Positions 51,131 to 62,200 of a stretch of DNA of 64,000 nucleotides are shown here, in pieces. The DNA is taken from assembly GCA_948144175.1 (NCBI GenBank), contig CANXME010002149.1, positions 1,840,001 through 1,904,000 of the forward strand. Reading direction: 5' to 3'. The translations under genes and the position numbers were made by a program. This DNA comes from Closterium sp. NIES-65 (lineage: Eukaryota > Streptophyta > Zygnematophyceae > Desmidiales > Closteriaceae). The notes under the pieces are model-generated. The model saw nothing but the letters and a program-made list of their open reading frames with translations, ran no database searches and was not told the origin of the DNA. Every line of letters starts with the position of its first letter. The stretch's first letter is position 1.

Positions 51131-54100
51131 TCAAGAGGAGAGCAAGTGAGGCAAGACAGGCACAAGACCCAACTGCGTGCAACAACGCTGATGATCACAA
51201 GGCGCAAGTGCCTTGGTGAAGACATCAGCAGTGTTGGCCTCAGAGGCCACGTACGCAAGTCGCAACTGTCCACGCTGCTGTAGCTCACGAGCAAGAAAGT
51301 AGCGGAGAGCAATGTGCTTCGTTCTGTGCTCCAGTCGCTGCTCTCGACACAAGGCCAGCATGGCCTTGTTGTCTACGTACAGGACTGGAGGAGAACGAGG
51401 CTGCTCTCCAAGGTCGGTCAGCAGGTAGGTGAGCCAGCGTAACTCCTGCGCAGCCATAGCCCCAGCGTAGATCTCAGCCTCACAACTGGAGCCGAGAACA
51501 GAAGACGAGCGGGTAGCCCGCCACGAGACAGAGCCGGAACCAAGGCTGAAGGTGTAACCCTGTGACGACCGCTGCGTAGCCTGGTCGTCAGCCCAAGAAG
51601 CGTCTGCGTGCCCAGTGAGGACCACTGGACTGCGCCCTCCAAGCACTAGCCCCATGCCCGACGTACTGCACAAGTAACGCAACACCCTCTTCGCTGCAGC
51701 CATGTGCTCTGGTCGGTGTCTCCCAGGAGCAACAAAGCGTGCGAGAATGCTAAGAGGGTATGCGAGGTCAGGTCGTGTGCAGGTCATCAGGTACATGAGG
51801 CAGCCAACAAGCTCTGCAAACGGACCACTCGACTCTACGGACTCATCCGAAGGCAGAGCTGAGAGCGAGTGGCGAGTAGGCAGAGGAGTGGCCTGAGGCG
51901 AGGAGTACGTGAAGCCGAAGCGCTGAAGGACCTGCTGCACCATGTGTGACTGAGTCAGGGTAATGGTGCGGCGTGCTCTGTCCCGGGTGATCTGCAAGCC
52001 AAGGTAGCTACGCAGTTCACCTAGGTCAGTGCACGTGTGTCTCTTCTGCAGCTCGGACTTCACGTAGGCGAGTCCAGCAGTGTCAGCTGTGGCAGAGACC
52101 AAGTCGTCGACGTACACGAGGATGTAGAACGGCGGCAGAGAGGTGTCGGTGCGCAGAAACAGCGACGGGTCGGCAGTAGAAGGAGCAAACCCAAGTGCCG
52201 CGAGCGTAGTCCTCAGTGTGTCGTGCCACTCACGTGGCGCCTGGCGGAGACCGTAGACTGGACGCCGCAGACTCCACTGGGTACCAGGAGGGAAAGACCC
52301 AGTGAAGCCAGGTGGGCGACGCAGCCAGATCTCCTCGTGCAGGCTGCCCTGCAAGAAAGCTGTGCTGAAGTCGAGAGAGTGCAGCTCGTAGTCGCGGTGA
52401 GCAGCAACGTGCAGCAGAACCCGAAGAGTGGTCATCTTAGGGGTGGGGGAGAAGGTCTGAAAGTAGTCAACCCCCTGCCGCTGACTGAAGCCACGAGCCA
52501 CGTAACGCGCCTTGAAGACAGGCGGAGAACCCGGCGGCCGCTTCACCCTGAAAATCCACATGCCACTGACGATGTTCGCCCCAGGAGGGGGAACAGCGTC
52601 AACGTAGGTGCCTGTGGACTTCCAGGAAGCCATCTCTGCATCCATAGCTGCCTGCCACTGAGAGGAGTAGGGACCCTCTATCGCCTCCGCGTAAGAGCGC
52701 GGAGTCGGGATGTCTGGTGCATCCGGGTCTCCCTCAGGGGCTAGCAGTACAGACGCGAGACGAGGTGAAGCAGCGGCTAGACACTGGAACTCCTCCTGCC
52801 TGTCCTCAAGGACGTCCGTGCCAAGGGCACACTCACCCCCGACGGACGGAGGACAGGCGGACTCAGACTCAGTGACAAGACGAGCAGCGTAGTCTAGACG
52901 ACAGCGCGCAGCAAAGTCGACAAGCTCAGTGACAAGGGCAGACGCAGCAGACGACTCGAAGGAAGGGTCAGTGACAGCAGTAGCAAGGAGACGCGTGACA
53001 GTAGGACTGGCAGCACGAAGAGAGTCCGACTCCGGGTCGGCAAGAGCAGGAAGAGAGGAAGCAGGAGGAGAAGGCAAAGGGGCACGCAGAGGAGCAGTGG
53101 ACGGACGCAGTGACATCCGGTGCGTGCCAGGGACAGGAGGAGGACGCTGACGCGACCCGCGACCACTAGCGCGCTCAGTACGAACAGGCGACGCAGGACG
53201 AGACGCAGGCTCACGACGCTCAGTAAGACCTCCATTCGGACCAGCGTAGGGAGAAGGAGCAGGCAAAGGGGAGGCATGCTGTAGCTGTGGCTGTGACCGG
53301 ACAGGCTGCGGACCCTCTAAGGGAGGAGGAGGAGGTGCAAGACCAAGAACCTGCTGCAGGAGCGGAACGAAGTACGGTCGGGGCCGCGCGGCGACGCCAG
53401 AAACAGCAGGAACAGCACCAGCAGGCCCGTCAGGAGCACCCACTCCAGCAGCACCTCCAGCAGAACCACCAGAAGCTCCAGAACCTCCAGCAGCAGCACC
53501 AGGAGTACTCTCAGTCGGACCTCCAACCGCAGGCTCAGCGCCAACACCCTCAGCAGTACCAGCTCCAGGAGAGCTCTCAGACCCAGCAGCTCCAGCACCC
53601 ACAGTACGAGCACCGCCAGGACGCGTGGCAGCAGTACCCTCTGCAGCCGAAGAACCACCAGCACCAGCAGCACGCCTCCAGCGCCGGGCAAACCACTCAC
53701 GCAGCTCCTGTGAGGAGAGTGGCTCCCGGCGAGACGAAGCACCCCCAGGCACAGCACCCCCAGGCTCAGCACCCCCAGGAACAGCACCCCCAGGCTCAGC
53801 ACCCCCAGGCTCACCACCCCCAGGCACAGCACCCCCAGGCGCAGCACCCCCAGGAACAGCACCCCCAGGCTCAGCACCCCCAGGCACAGCACCCCCAGGC
53901 TCGACACCTCCAGGCTCAGCACCCCCAGGCACAGCACCCCCAGGCTCAGCACCCCCAGACTCCGCACCCCCAGGCTCAGCTCCCGCAGCAGCACCAGACT
54001 CACCAGTGACCTCGACAGGCTCAACCGCGTCTACCTGGGACACACCTGAAGGGGCAGGACCCTGAGGGGGGAGGGGGACTACCGGGGGGGGACCTGGTAC

Positions 54101-55991
54101 CAAGAAGAGCGGGGGTGGGGGGAGGGACGGAGTGCGGTAGGGGAAGAGGCGGTAGTAGGGTACCGACTCGTCGAACGTGACGTCCTGGGAGGACAGAACA
54201 CGTCGAGAGGTGGGGTGGTAAAACTGCCACCCAGGGGCGTCGGGGGGGAACCCCAGGAAGACGCAGGGAGAAGCACGAGGGGACAGCTTGTCCGCAGACA
54301 GGTCGCGAACAAACGCCCGAGATCCCCAGACTCGGAACGCCGACGCATCGCCAACCTTCCCAGTCCACAGCAGAGCTGGGGAGGTCTCCGCTCGAGAGAC
54401 CCTGGGGTGGAGGTTGATCTGGTGCGCAGCGTACCTGACCGCAAACGGCCACAGAAAATGGGGAGCAGCCGCATGCATCATGGACGTACGAGCGACGTCC
54501 ATGACCATGCCAATGCGGCGCTCAGCAATCCCATTCTGCTGTGGTGAGTCCGGAAGCGTGAAGGTCTGACGGATGCCTCGCACACGACAGTAGGCACTCA
54601 GGAGGGCAGAGGAGAACTCTCCGCCTCTGTCCGAGTGCAGACGCAAAACAGGGAAGTCAGAGCCAAAGCTCCTCCGAAGCTGGAGACGAGCTGCGCGGAT
54701 CCAGTCGATCAACACCTCAGTGACCTCACCCTTGCTGCGCAAGGGGAAGACTGTGGTGTAACGCGAGTAGTCGTCAACCACCAGCAGGAAGTAGCGCTCC
54801 TGACCCTGGCCACGGACGCGGGCTGGGCCCCACACGTCCATGTGAAGCGTCTGCAACGGGGCCTCTGTCGGAGGAAACTGGGAGGAGTGAGGGGCAGCAC
54901 GCTGGCGCCCCTCGACACAGGGGACACAGGCAGGGCCAGGGCCCGGAGGGAGGGGAGGGAGGGACCGGGGAAGACCAGACACAAGGACTCGCGAGGCCAT
55001 GCCTCTGAGCCGAAGCAGAGAGGGGTGGCCAAGGCGGTGGTGCCAGAGGAGGGTCTCGTGAGACAGACGACGACACGAACAGGGGGCAGACTCAGGACCA
55101 GACCTGGACGCTGCAGCAAACACCTGACCAGACGAAGGGACCCTACCAGACGCAGTACCTGGAGGAGAAGCAGTGGTCAGTGTGTACAGGCTCGACCCTG
55201 GCTGACGTGTAAACGTAGCCAGGTGGCGACCTGTATCCGCCTCCGTGCAGTGGGTCACCCGCTGACGAGCAGGGGTGAACTGGTGGACACCCGCATCCTG
55301 AAGGTCAGCACCACTCACCAAGTTCGTCGAGAACGAGGGGAGGTAGAGACCAGTCAGGGTGCCAGAGGGGGCCGCCGGACACGGGAGGACAGTGGAGAAG
55401 CGAGACAGGACAGGCCCCCCAGAGGGGTCAGCCAGGGACACCGCAACAGGCCGACTTAGCGGCGTGAGAGTGGTGCGGTCCCTAAAGAAGGAGCGAGACG
55501 CTCCAGAGTCAAGGGTGAAGGTGTGAGAGGCCGAAGCCGACACAGTACCTGAGAGGGCGGACTCACCAGTACCTGAGAGCACAGACGCACTGGCACCTAG
55601 AGCAGCAGCCTCACTAGTACCTGACGCGGCAGTACCAATGCCCGGGTCGGGCGGGAAACACCGGTAACAGTCATCCTCATCACTACCAGTCACAGCATAC
55701 ATAGCAGAGAGAATAGCATCAAAGTCAAGATCATAAATAGCTACACCAGCCCTAGACAGCTCTCCCCAGCGGGGGATCTCAGCGGCCTCCGGAAACTGCT
55801 GACGCCAGGCGTCGGTCAGGCGGCCAAAGCAGCGACGGGCTGTGTGGGCGCCTCCACACCTCTCCCCTGCACGGTCACCAGTGCGAAGAACGTAGGGGCA
55901 GGGACCAAGCGCACCACCGCGCTGACGCTGCAAGTACCACTCACGGAGCTGCTGAGGGCCGGGGACGGTGCGAGAGCGCTGCTGCTGCTGC

Positions 55992-56029
<38 letters not shown>

Positions 56030-57101
56030 CTGACCACCCCCAGAGCTGCTCCGCTGGGACGAGCCACTCCGACCCCCGCCTCCACCGCCACCCCCGCCTC
56101 CACCGCCACCCCCGTCTCCACCGCCACCTCCCCCACCAGGACCGTCGCTCCCACCGCTCCCACCGCCTCCTCCGCTACCACCTCCGCCGCCACCTCCGCC
56201 TCCACCGCCGCCACTAGTACCTCCACTCCCGCCACCACCCCCACCGCTACCCCCACTCCCCCCTCCACCCCCACCGCCTCCTCCACCGCCCCCTCTAGCT
56301 CCACCCGCTCCCTTGCCCCCCTTGCCCTTGCCAGAGCGGCGTCTGCCGCTGGGGGCAGACGCCGCGCCGACCGACTCAAAACCAGCGAGGTCGGCCGCAG
56401 CGGCAGAGGCGACAGAGGGCAGCAGGGGGGAAGGACCACACCCCTCAAAGATGGGGGTGCGAGGGTCACCCCGAGAGGCCCCTACAGCGACAATACTCTT
56501 CTCAGCCGCTAGCAGGGACTCCTCAAGGAGGTCGTCAGTGAGAGTGGTGGGACAGACAGAGAGAAACTGGTCCCTAACGACACGAAGGGACGCAGGGAGA
56601 CGGGTGACGAGAAAGTAGAGAGTGATGTACATGGGAGGAGGGTTCGCAGCGCGGAACTCAGCAGGAAGGGCAGCACGGTAGCGGGTGTCACTAGCGCGGA
56701 GGTGGGTAACGAGGTCAGCAACAGTGGGAAAGGAAGCGAGGTCAGGGAAGAGAAAGCAGCATGAGGCGGCTAAGGGTAGCGGAGGAAGGGGAGGAGTAGC
56801 GTGCAACTACAGCGTCGTACAAGGCCTGAGCGGTCTTGCACTGACTAAAGTGGGCACGCTCAGAGGAAGGGAGGTGGCGACGCACAGCAAGACGTGCAGC
56901 AGCATCGCGGGTCGCCCACTTGGAGCGAGCAGCAGAGTCAGCATCAGCAGGCGGGGCAGGGACAGCACCAGAGACAAAGTCAAAGAGAGAGACCTCATCT
57001 ATCGCATCACACAGTAAGTACAGCTGCAGGTCTTCAATCCAGACGGCAAAGTCAATGGCCCTCCCCTCAGCGTCAAAAGTAAGAACATTGGGGGTGGCCA
57101 T
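51131..57101 (-). CDS. Copia gag-pol polyprotein with one gag frameshift (copia-2)
   Basis: Starts [17 protein letters not shown] at 57101. By comparison with copia-3, a net 2-nt loss near 56765 shifts the frame at about residue 113; the remaining 5.6 kb is open to the stop at 51131. Domains in order: gag N-domain, Gly-rich and Gln-rich stretch, zinc-knuckle-like [19 protein letters not shown] plus [12 protein letters not shown], protease [13 protein letters not shown]-pre-integrase [10 protein letters not shown] and [10 protein letters not shown], integrase [11 protein letters not shown] / HSDRGGEF / [11 protein letters not shown], a [14 protein letters not shown] linker, [14 protein letters not shown] and ILVYVDDLV, and RNase [12 protein letters not shown] to CEAEIYAG. 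Catalytic motifs of all enzymes are intact. The frameshift could be decay or programmed; decay is simpler. Confidence 0.92.
53740..53990 (-). repeat. 15-bp coding repeat in copia-2 linker
   Basis: CAGGCTCAGCACCCC / CAGGCACAGCACCCC units about 17 times, encoding GGAEP and GGAVP pentapeptides on the minus strand. A similar array lies in copia-1 (9440-9640), and GGAEPGGTEP occurs in copia-3 near 62.3 kb. Confidence 0.92.
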
Positions 57102-57179
57102 GGCAGCAGCTGAAAGTCTCACCGGGCTAGGAGAGTCGGGTAGGTCTGCAGTAGAGGAACACAGCGCAGGAACAGCAGC

Positions 57180-57790
57180 ACGGCTCCTCAGGTGGCTCGG
57201 GCGGCTCGGGCTGCTGGGGCGGCTCGGGCGGCTCGGGCGGCTCGGGCGGCTCGGCTGCTGGGGCGGCTCGGCTGCTGGGGCGGCTCGGGCGGCTCGGGCG
57301 GCTCGGGCGGCTCGGGCGGCTCGGCTGCTGGGGCGGCTTGGCTGCTGGGGCGGCTCGGCAGCTAGGGCGGCTCGGCTGCTGGGAGATGCAGCTGCGGGGC
57401 CGTCAGGCGCAGCGGCGGGCCGGCAGGTGCAGTGGCGGGGCCGTCAGGCGAAGCGGCGGGCCGCCGGGTGCAGGGGCGGGCAGGCAGGTGCAGCGGCGGG
57501 GCCGGCAGGTGTAGCGGCGGGCCGCTGGGTGCAGTGGCGGGCCGGCAGGTGCAGCAGCGGGGCCTTAGGGTGCAGCGGCGGGCCGTCAGGTGAGGCGGCG
57601 GGGCCGTCAGGTGAGGTGGCGGGCCAGCAGGCGAGGCGGCGGGCCGTCAGGTGAGGCGGCGGGGCCGTCAGGTGAGGTGGCGGGCCAGTAGGTGAGGCGG
57701 CGGGCCGCCAGGTGAGGCGGCGGGGCCGTCAGGTGAGGTGGTGGGCCAGCAGGCGAGGCGGCGGGCCGTCAGGTGATGCGGCGGGCCGGC
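57180..57790. repeat. Leader minisatellite of copia-2
   Basis: 57185-57375 is built of GGCGGCTCGG decamers with GCTGCTGGGG interruptions. 57395-57785 is built of roughly 30-bp GCGGGCC(G/A)(G/T)CAGGTG(A/C)(A/G)G units. It lies upstream of gag in the same position as the unrelated arrays of copia-1 and copia-3. Confidence 0.88.
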
Positions 57791-57792
57791 AG

Positions 57793-57926
57793 TGTCAAAT
57801 TATATGATTTATATAATTTAGGTTTAGGTTTTGTAGGGGTGTTTCTTAGGGGGTACAACTTTTCTCTCGTCACTTTTGTACCCCATGCCCCAAACTAGTC
57901 GACATCATTCCTCTCTCACCTTGACA
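57793..57926 (+). repeat. 5' LTR of copia-3
   Basis: TG...CA ends, 134 bp, AT-rich start and pyrimidine-rich end, directly followed by the primer site. Confidence 0.82.
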
Positions 57927-57940
57927 TGGTATAGAGCAGG
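57927..57940 (+). promoter_or_regulatory. Primer-binding site of copia-3
   Basis: TGGTATAGAGCAGG, close to TGGTATCAGAGC, complementary to initiator-Met tRNA. Confidence 0.78.
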
Positions 57941-58249
57941 AAGGTTCCTAGGAAGGGCCCACCACGTTTAAGAAATTTTTTTCTGCCCGGAGCGCGCTTT
58001 GCGTTTCCCCTAGTCGCGCCACGGGCGCTTTCTCCTCGACGGCCAGTTGCGGCCGTTTCTTTCTTCGTTTTTCCCGGCCCCTTTGTTGGCCCCGCGCGAC
58101 TCTCTCACGGCCTCCCCCCCCCCTCCCTTTTTTTTTCCACGGCCGTGTCGTGACTCTGTCGCGCCTTTTGCGGCGTCGCTGCCGCCCGGCCGCGGCCTCG
58201 TCGCCGCCGATTCGCGGCCTTGTTGCCGCCGGTTTGCGGCCTGGTCGCC

Positions 58250-59000
58250 ACTGCAGCTGCAGCAGCAGCAGCCGCCGCGCCATCTGCAGCAGCCGCCGCT
58301 GCATCTCCAGCAGCAGCCGCAGCCACACCTTCTGCAGCGGCCGCCGCGTCATTTCCTGCAGCATCAACGGCCGCATTGTCTGCAGCAGCCGCCGCTGCAT
58401 TTTCAGCAGCAGCAACTGCCGCTTCTTCTGCAGCAACTGCCGCTGCATTTCCAGCAGCAGCAACTACTGCACCCTCTTCAGCGGCAACTGCCGCATCTTC
58501 AGCAGCAGCCGCCGCTGCATCTACAACAGCAGCAGCTGCTGCATCTTCTCCAGCGGCTCCTTCCGCATCTTCAGCAGCAGCCGCCGCAGCATCTCCTGCA
58601 GCAGCAGCTGCCGCATCTTCATCAGCAGCCGCCGCAGCATCTACTGCAGCAGCAGCTGCCGCATCTTCATCAGCAGCCGCCGCAGCATCTACTGCAGCAG
58701 CAGCTGCCGCATCTTCAGCAGCAGCCGCCGCAGCATCTACTGCAGCAGCAGCTGCCGCATCTTCAGCAGCAGCCGCCGCAGCATCTCCTGCAGCAGCAGC
58801 TGCCGCACCTTCTGCAGCAGCAGCCGCCGCCACCTCCTGCAGCGACAACTGCCGCATCTACTGTAGCAGCAGCCGCCGCCACATCCTACAGCGGCAACTG
58901 CCGCATCTTCACCAGCAGCCGCCGCAGCATCTACTGCAGCAGCAGCTGCCACATCTTCTGCAGCAGCAGCCGCCGCTATCTCCTGCAGCGGCCGCCGTAG
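58250..59000. repeat. Leader minisatellite of copia-3, 48-bp core unit
   Basis: CAGCAGCAGCTGCCGCATCT and CAGCAGCCGCCGCAGCATCT blocks alternate; ATCTACTGCAG recurs at 58639 and 58687 (48 bp). All three frames are open for long stretches on both strands. It lies between primer site and gag. Confidence 0.88.
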
Positions 59001-59206
59001 CTACATCAGCATCAGCCGCCGCTGCCTCTGCAGCAGTGGCCGCCGCCGACCCAGCAACGACCGCCTCCGCATCTCCAGCAGCGGCAACAGCCGCACCTCC
59101 TGCAGCAGCTGCCGTCGCCGACTCAACTGCAGCAACTGCCGCAGCTGTCCCAACTGCTGCTGTTCCTGTTATCCTTCCATTTTCGACTGTTCCTCCTCCT
59201 GCTATC

Positions 59207-62200
59207 ATGGCTAGCGCTCCTGTCCTAGCCTTCGATGCTGAGGGTCGCCCAGTGAAATTTGACATCTGGCTTGAGGATCTCCACCTCTTCCTACAGCTCA
59301 CTGCCAAGGAAGACATCTCCCTGTATGATCATGCCCTCGGCCATGCTACTGCCCCTGACTCCTCTGCTGCCAGCACGCTACGCTCCCAGTGGCAGACCCG
59401 CGACGCGCATGCTCGCTTTGCTATCCGCAACTCGCTACCGCTAGATGAGCGCGAGCACTTCGGCCAGTGCAAGACTGCTCAGGACCTGTACACAGCCGTC
59501 GTTGCCCGCTACTCCTCGCCTGCGTCTGCCACCCTAGGCCGCCTCACCCTACCCTACCTCTTCCCTGACCTGGCCTCTTTTCAGACCGTTGCCGATCTCA
59601 TTACTCACCTTAAGACCAGTGAGGCCCGCTTTCGCGCTGCTATGCCTGCCGAGTTCCTCGCCAGCAACCCCCCACCGCTCTGGCTCACGCTCTACCACAT
59701 TGTCACCCGCCTCCCTGACTCACTGCGCGCAGTCAGGGACTCTCTTCTTGCTCGCTCCCCTACTGAGCTCACCATCGCCATCCTTGAGAAGGATCTACTT
59801 GCAGCTGAGGCGAGCATCGTCGCCGTAGGTGCCTCTCGTGGCGAGCCCCGCCACCCCTTCTTTGAGGGGTGTTCCCCTTCCCCCCTTCTCCCCTCTGTCG
59901 CCACTGCTGCTGCTGTCGACCTCCTTGGTGCTGAGAAGGTCGGGGCTGCGTCTGCCTCGAGCGGGCGTCGCAAGAGCAGGGGGGGCAAGGGTGGGGGTGG
60001 AGGCGGGGGCGGTGGGGGTGGCGGCAGTGGGGGTGGCGGTGGGTCTGGAGACACTGGTGGTGGCAGTGGGGGTGGTGACAGCGGCGGCGGGAGTAGTGGC
60101 GGCAGCGGCGGTAGCAGCGGCGGCGGTGGTGGTCGTGGTCGCGGCAGGGGTGGAGGTGGCCGAGGCGGTGGCGGTGGCGGTGGTGGTCGTGGAGACGCTG
60201 GTGGTGGCCAGGGTCAGCAGCACGCCCCGACCCTCCAGGCCGCCCGTGAGTGGTACGCACAGCGTGGTTCCACTTGCACGTACGTCCACCGCACTGGTGA
60301 CCGCAAGGGCCTGCCGTGTGGGAGGCCGCACCCCACGCAGCGCTGCTACCAGCGCCTTACTGACGCGTGGCGCGCCCAGTTTACTGGGGGTGTTGAGCTG
60401 CCCCACTGGCCTGAGCTGGAAAAGAAGGGTGTTGATATTTGGGCTTTAGACTTTGATGCTATTCTCACTGCCATGTATGCGATGTCTATTAGTGGAGAGA
60501 GTGCTCAGTACCTGCGTGTTCCGCCCGACCCGGGCATTGTGACTTGTCAGGCTCCCGCTCTCAGTACTTGTGAGACTGCTGTCCCAGGTTCTGGTGAGGC
60601 TGCTGCTCTAGGTGCTAGTGTGTCTGCTGCCCTAGGTTCTGGTGAGGCTGCTGCCCTAGGTACTAGTGTGTCTGCTGCCCCAGGTCCTGGTGAGGCTGCT
60701 GCCCTAGGTGCTATAGCCCCAGTCGCCCCTGGTACTGAGCCGACCGCCGCACTCCACACCTTCACTCTTGACTCAGGTGCTTCCCGCTCCTTCTTTCGTG
60801 ACCGCACTGTCCTTGAGCCTCTTGCTCGGCCGGTTGCAGTCTTGCTAGCTGACCCCACTGGGGGTCCAGTCGTTGCGACTCACTCCACTGTCCTCCCTTG
60901 TCCTGCAGTCCCGTCCGGCACGCTGTCGGGTCTCTACCTCCCCTCGTTCTCTACGAACTTGGTGGCAGGATGTGAGCTACAGGATGGGGGTGTTCACCAG
61001 ACCACCCCTGCCTACGAGCGAGTGACCCACTGCACGTGTGCCCGGACGGGTCGCCACCTGGCTACCTTTACTCGGGAGCCGGGGTCGGACCTGTACACAC
61101 TGACCACTGAGTCCCCTCAGGTAGCTGCGTCCGCGTCTGCGTCGGCGTCAGGTCAGCTGTCCGCCCCCTGCTCGTGTCGCTCTCTGGCGCACGACACTGT
61201 CCTCTGGCACCACCAACTTGGCCACCCGTCTGTGCAGCGCCTTCGTGCCATGCACAAGCGGCAGCTTGTCTCTGGTCTCCCTCGGGTTCTCCCTCCCCTC
61301 CCCCCCTCACCTGCTCCCGACTGCATTCCCTGTGTTGAGGGGCGGCAGCGCACCGCTCCCCACTCCTCCTCCTTCCCCCCGACGACTGCTCCTTTGCAGA
61401 CGCTACACATGGACGTGTGGGGCCCAGCCCGCGTCCGTGGTCAGGGTCAGGAGCGGTACTTCCTGATAGTTGTCGACGACTACTCGCGCTACACCACGGT
61501 CTTCCCCTTGCGCAGCAAGGGTGACGTCCCTGATGTCTTGATCCCCTGGATCAGCCGAGCCCGTCTCCAGCTAGGCAAGCGCTTTCGCTCGGACTTTCCA
61601 GTCCTACGCCTGCACTCTGACAGAGGTGGTGAGTTCGCCTCCGACCTCTTGGCAGCCTACTGTGCTGAGCACGGCATCGAGCAGTCGTTCACGCTTCCGG
61701 CCTCTCCACAGCAGAATGGGGTCGCTGAGCGCCGCATTGGCTTGGTCATGGAGGTCGCTCGTACCTCCCTGACCCATGCGGCTGCTCCCCACTTTCTGTG
61801 GCCGTTTGCGGTCCGTTACGCAGCGCATCAGCTCAACCTCTGGCCCCGTGTCTCCTTCCCGGAGACTTCCCCGACTCTGCGCTGGACGGGAGAGGTTGGT
61901 GATGCGTCGCGTTTCCGGGTGTGGGGATCCCGAGCCTTTGTCCGCGATACGTCTGCGGACAAGATCTCGCGTCGCGCTGTTCCCTGTGTCTTTCTTGGCT
62001 TTGTCCCCGACGCGCCTGGCTGGCAGTTTTACCACGTCGCCTCGCGCCGGGTTCTGGCCTCTCAGGACGTCACTTTTGACGAGTCTGTCCCCTTCTACCG
62101 CCTCTTCCCCTACCGCACTGCCCCACTCCCCCCACCGCCGCTCTTCCTCGCACCAGGTGCTGCTGTGGTAGACCCCCTCCCCCCTCAGGGTGCCGCTCCC

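Larger units (their letters stand above)
50790..57792 (-). mobile_element. copia-2: nearly intact Ty1/Copia element, 5' end displaced
   Basis: Minus-strand element with its 3' LTR ending at 50914 (TGTCAGAACATATC on the minus strand; outer edge uncertain, about 50790). Then come the CTATGGGGGTG tract, a 0.2-kb 3' UTR, the gag-pol frame (51131-57101) and a GC-rich leader minisatellite to 57792, where copia-3 begins. The 5' LTR and primer site are not visible before copia-3, so copia-3 probably inserted into the leader and they lie beyond the window. Only one clear frame lesion is seen, so this is a young copy. Confidence 0.88.

Noticed and set aside
58047..59000. 317-codon frame before copia-3 gag
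   Set aside because: Gln/Leu/Pro-rich translation of the CTG/CAG leader repeats, in a different frame from gag and ending before it.
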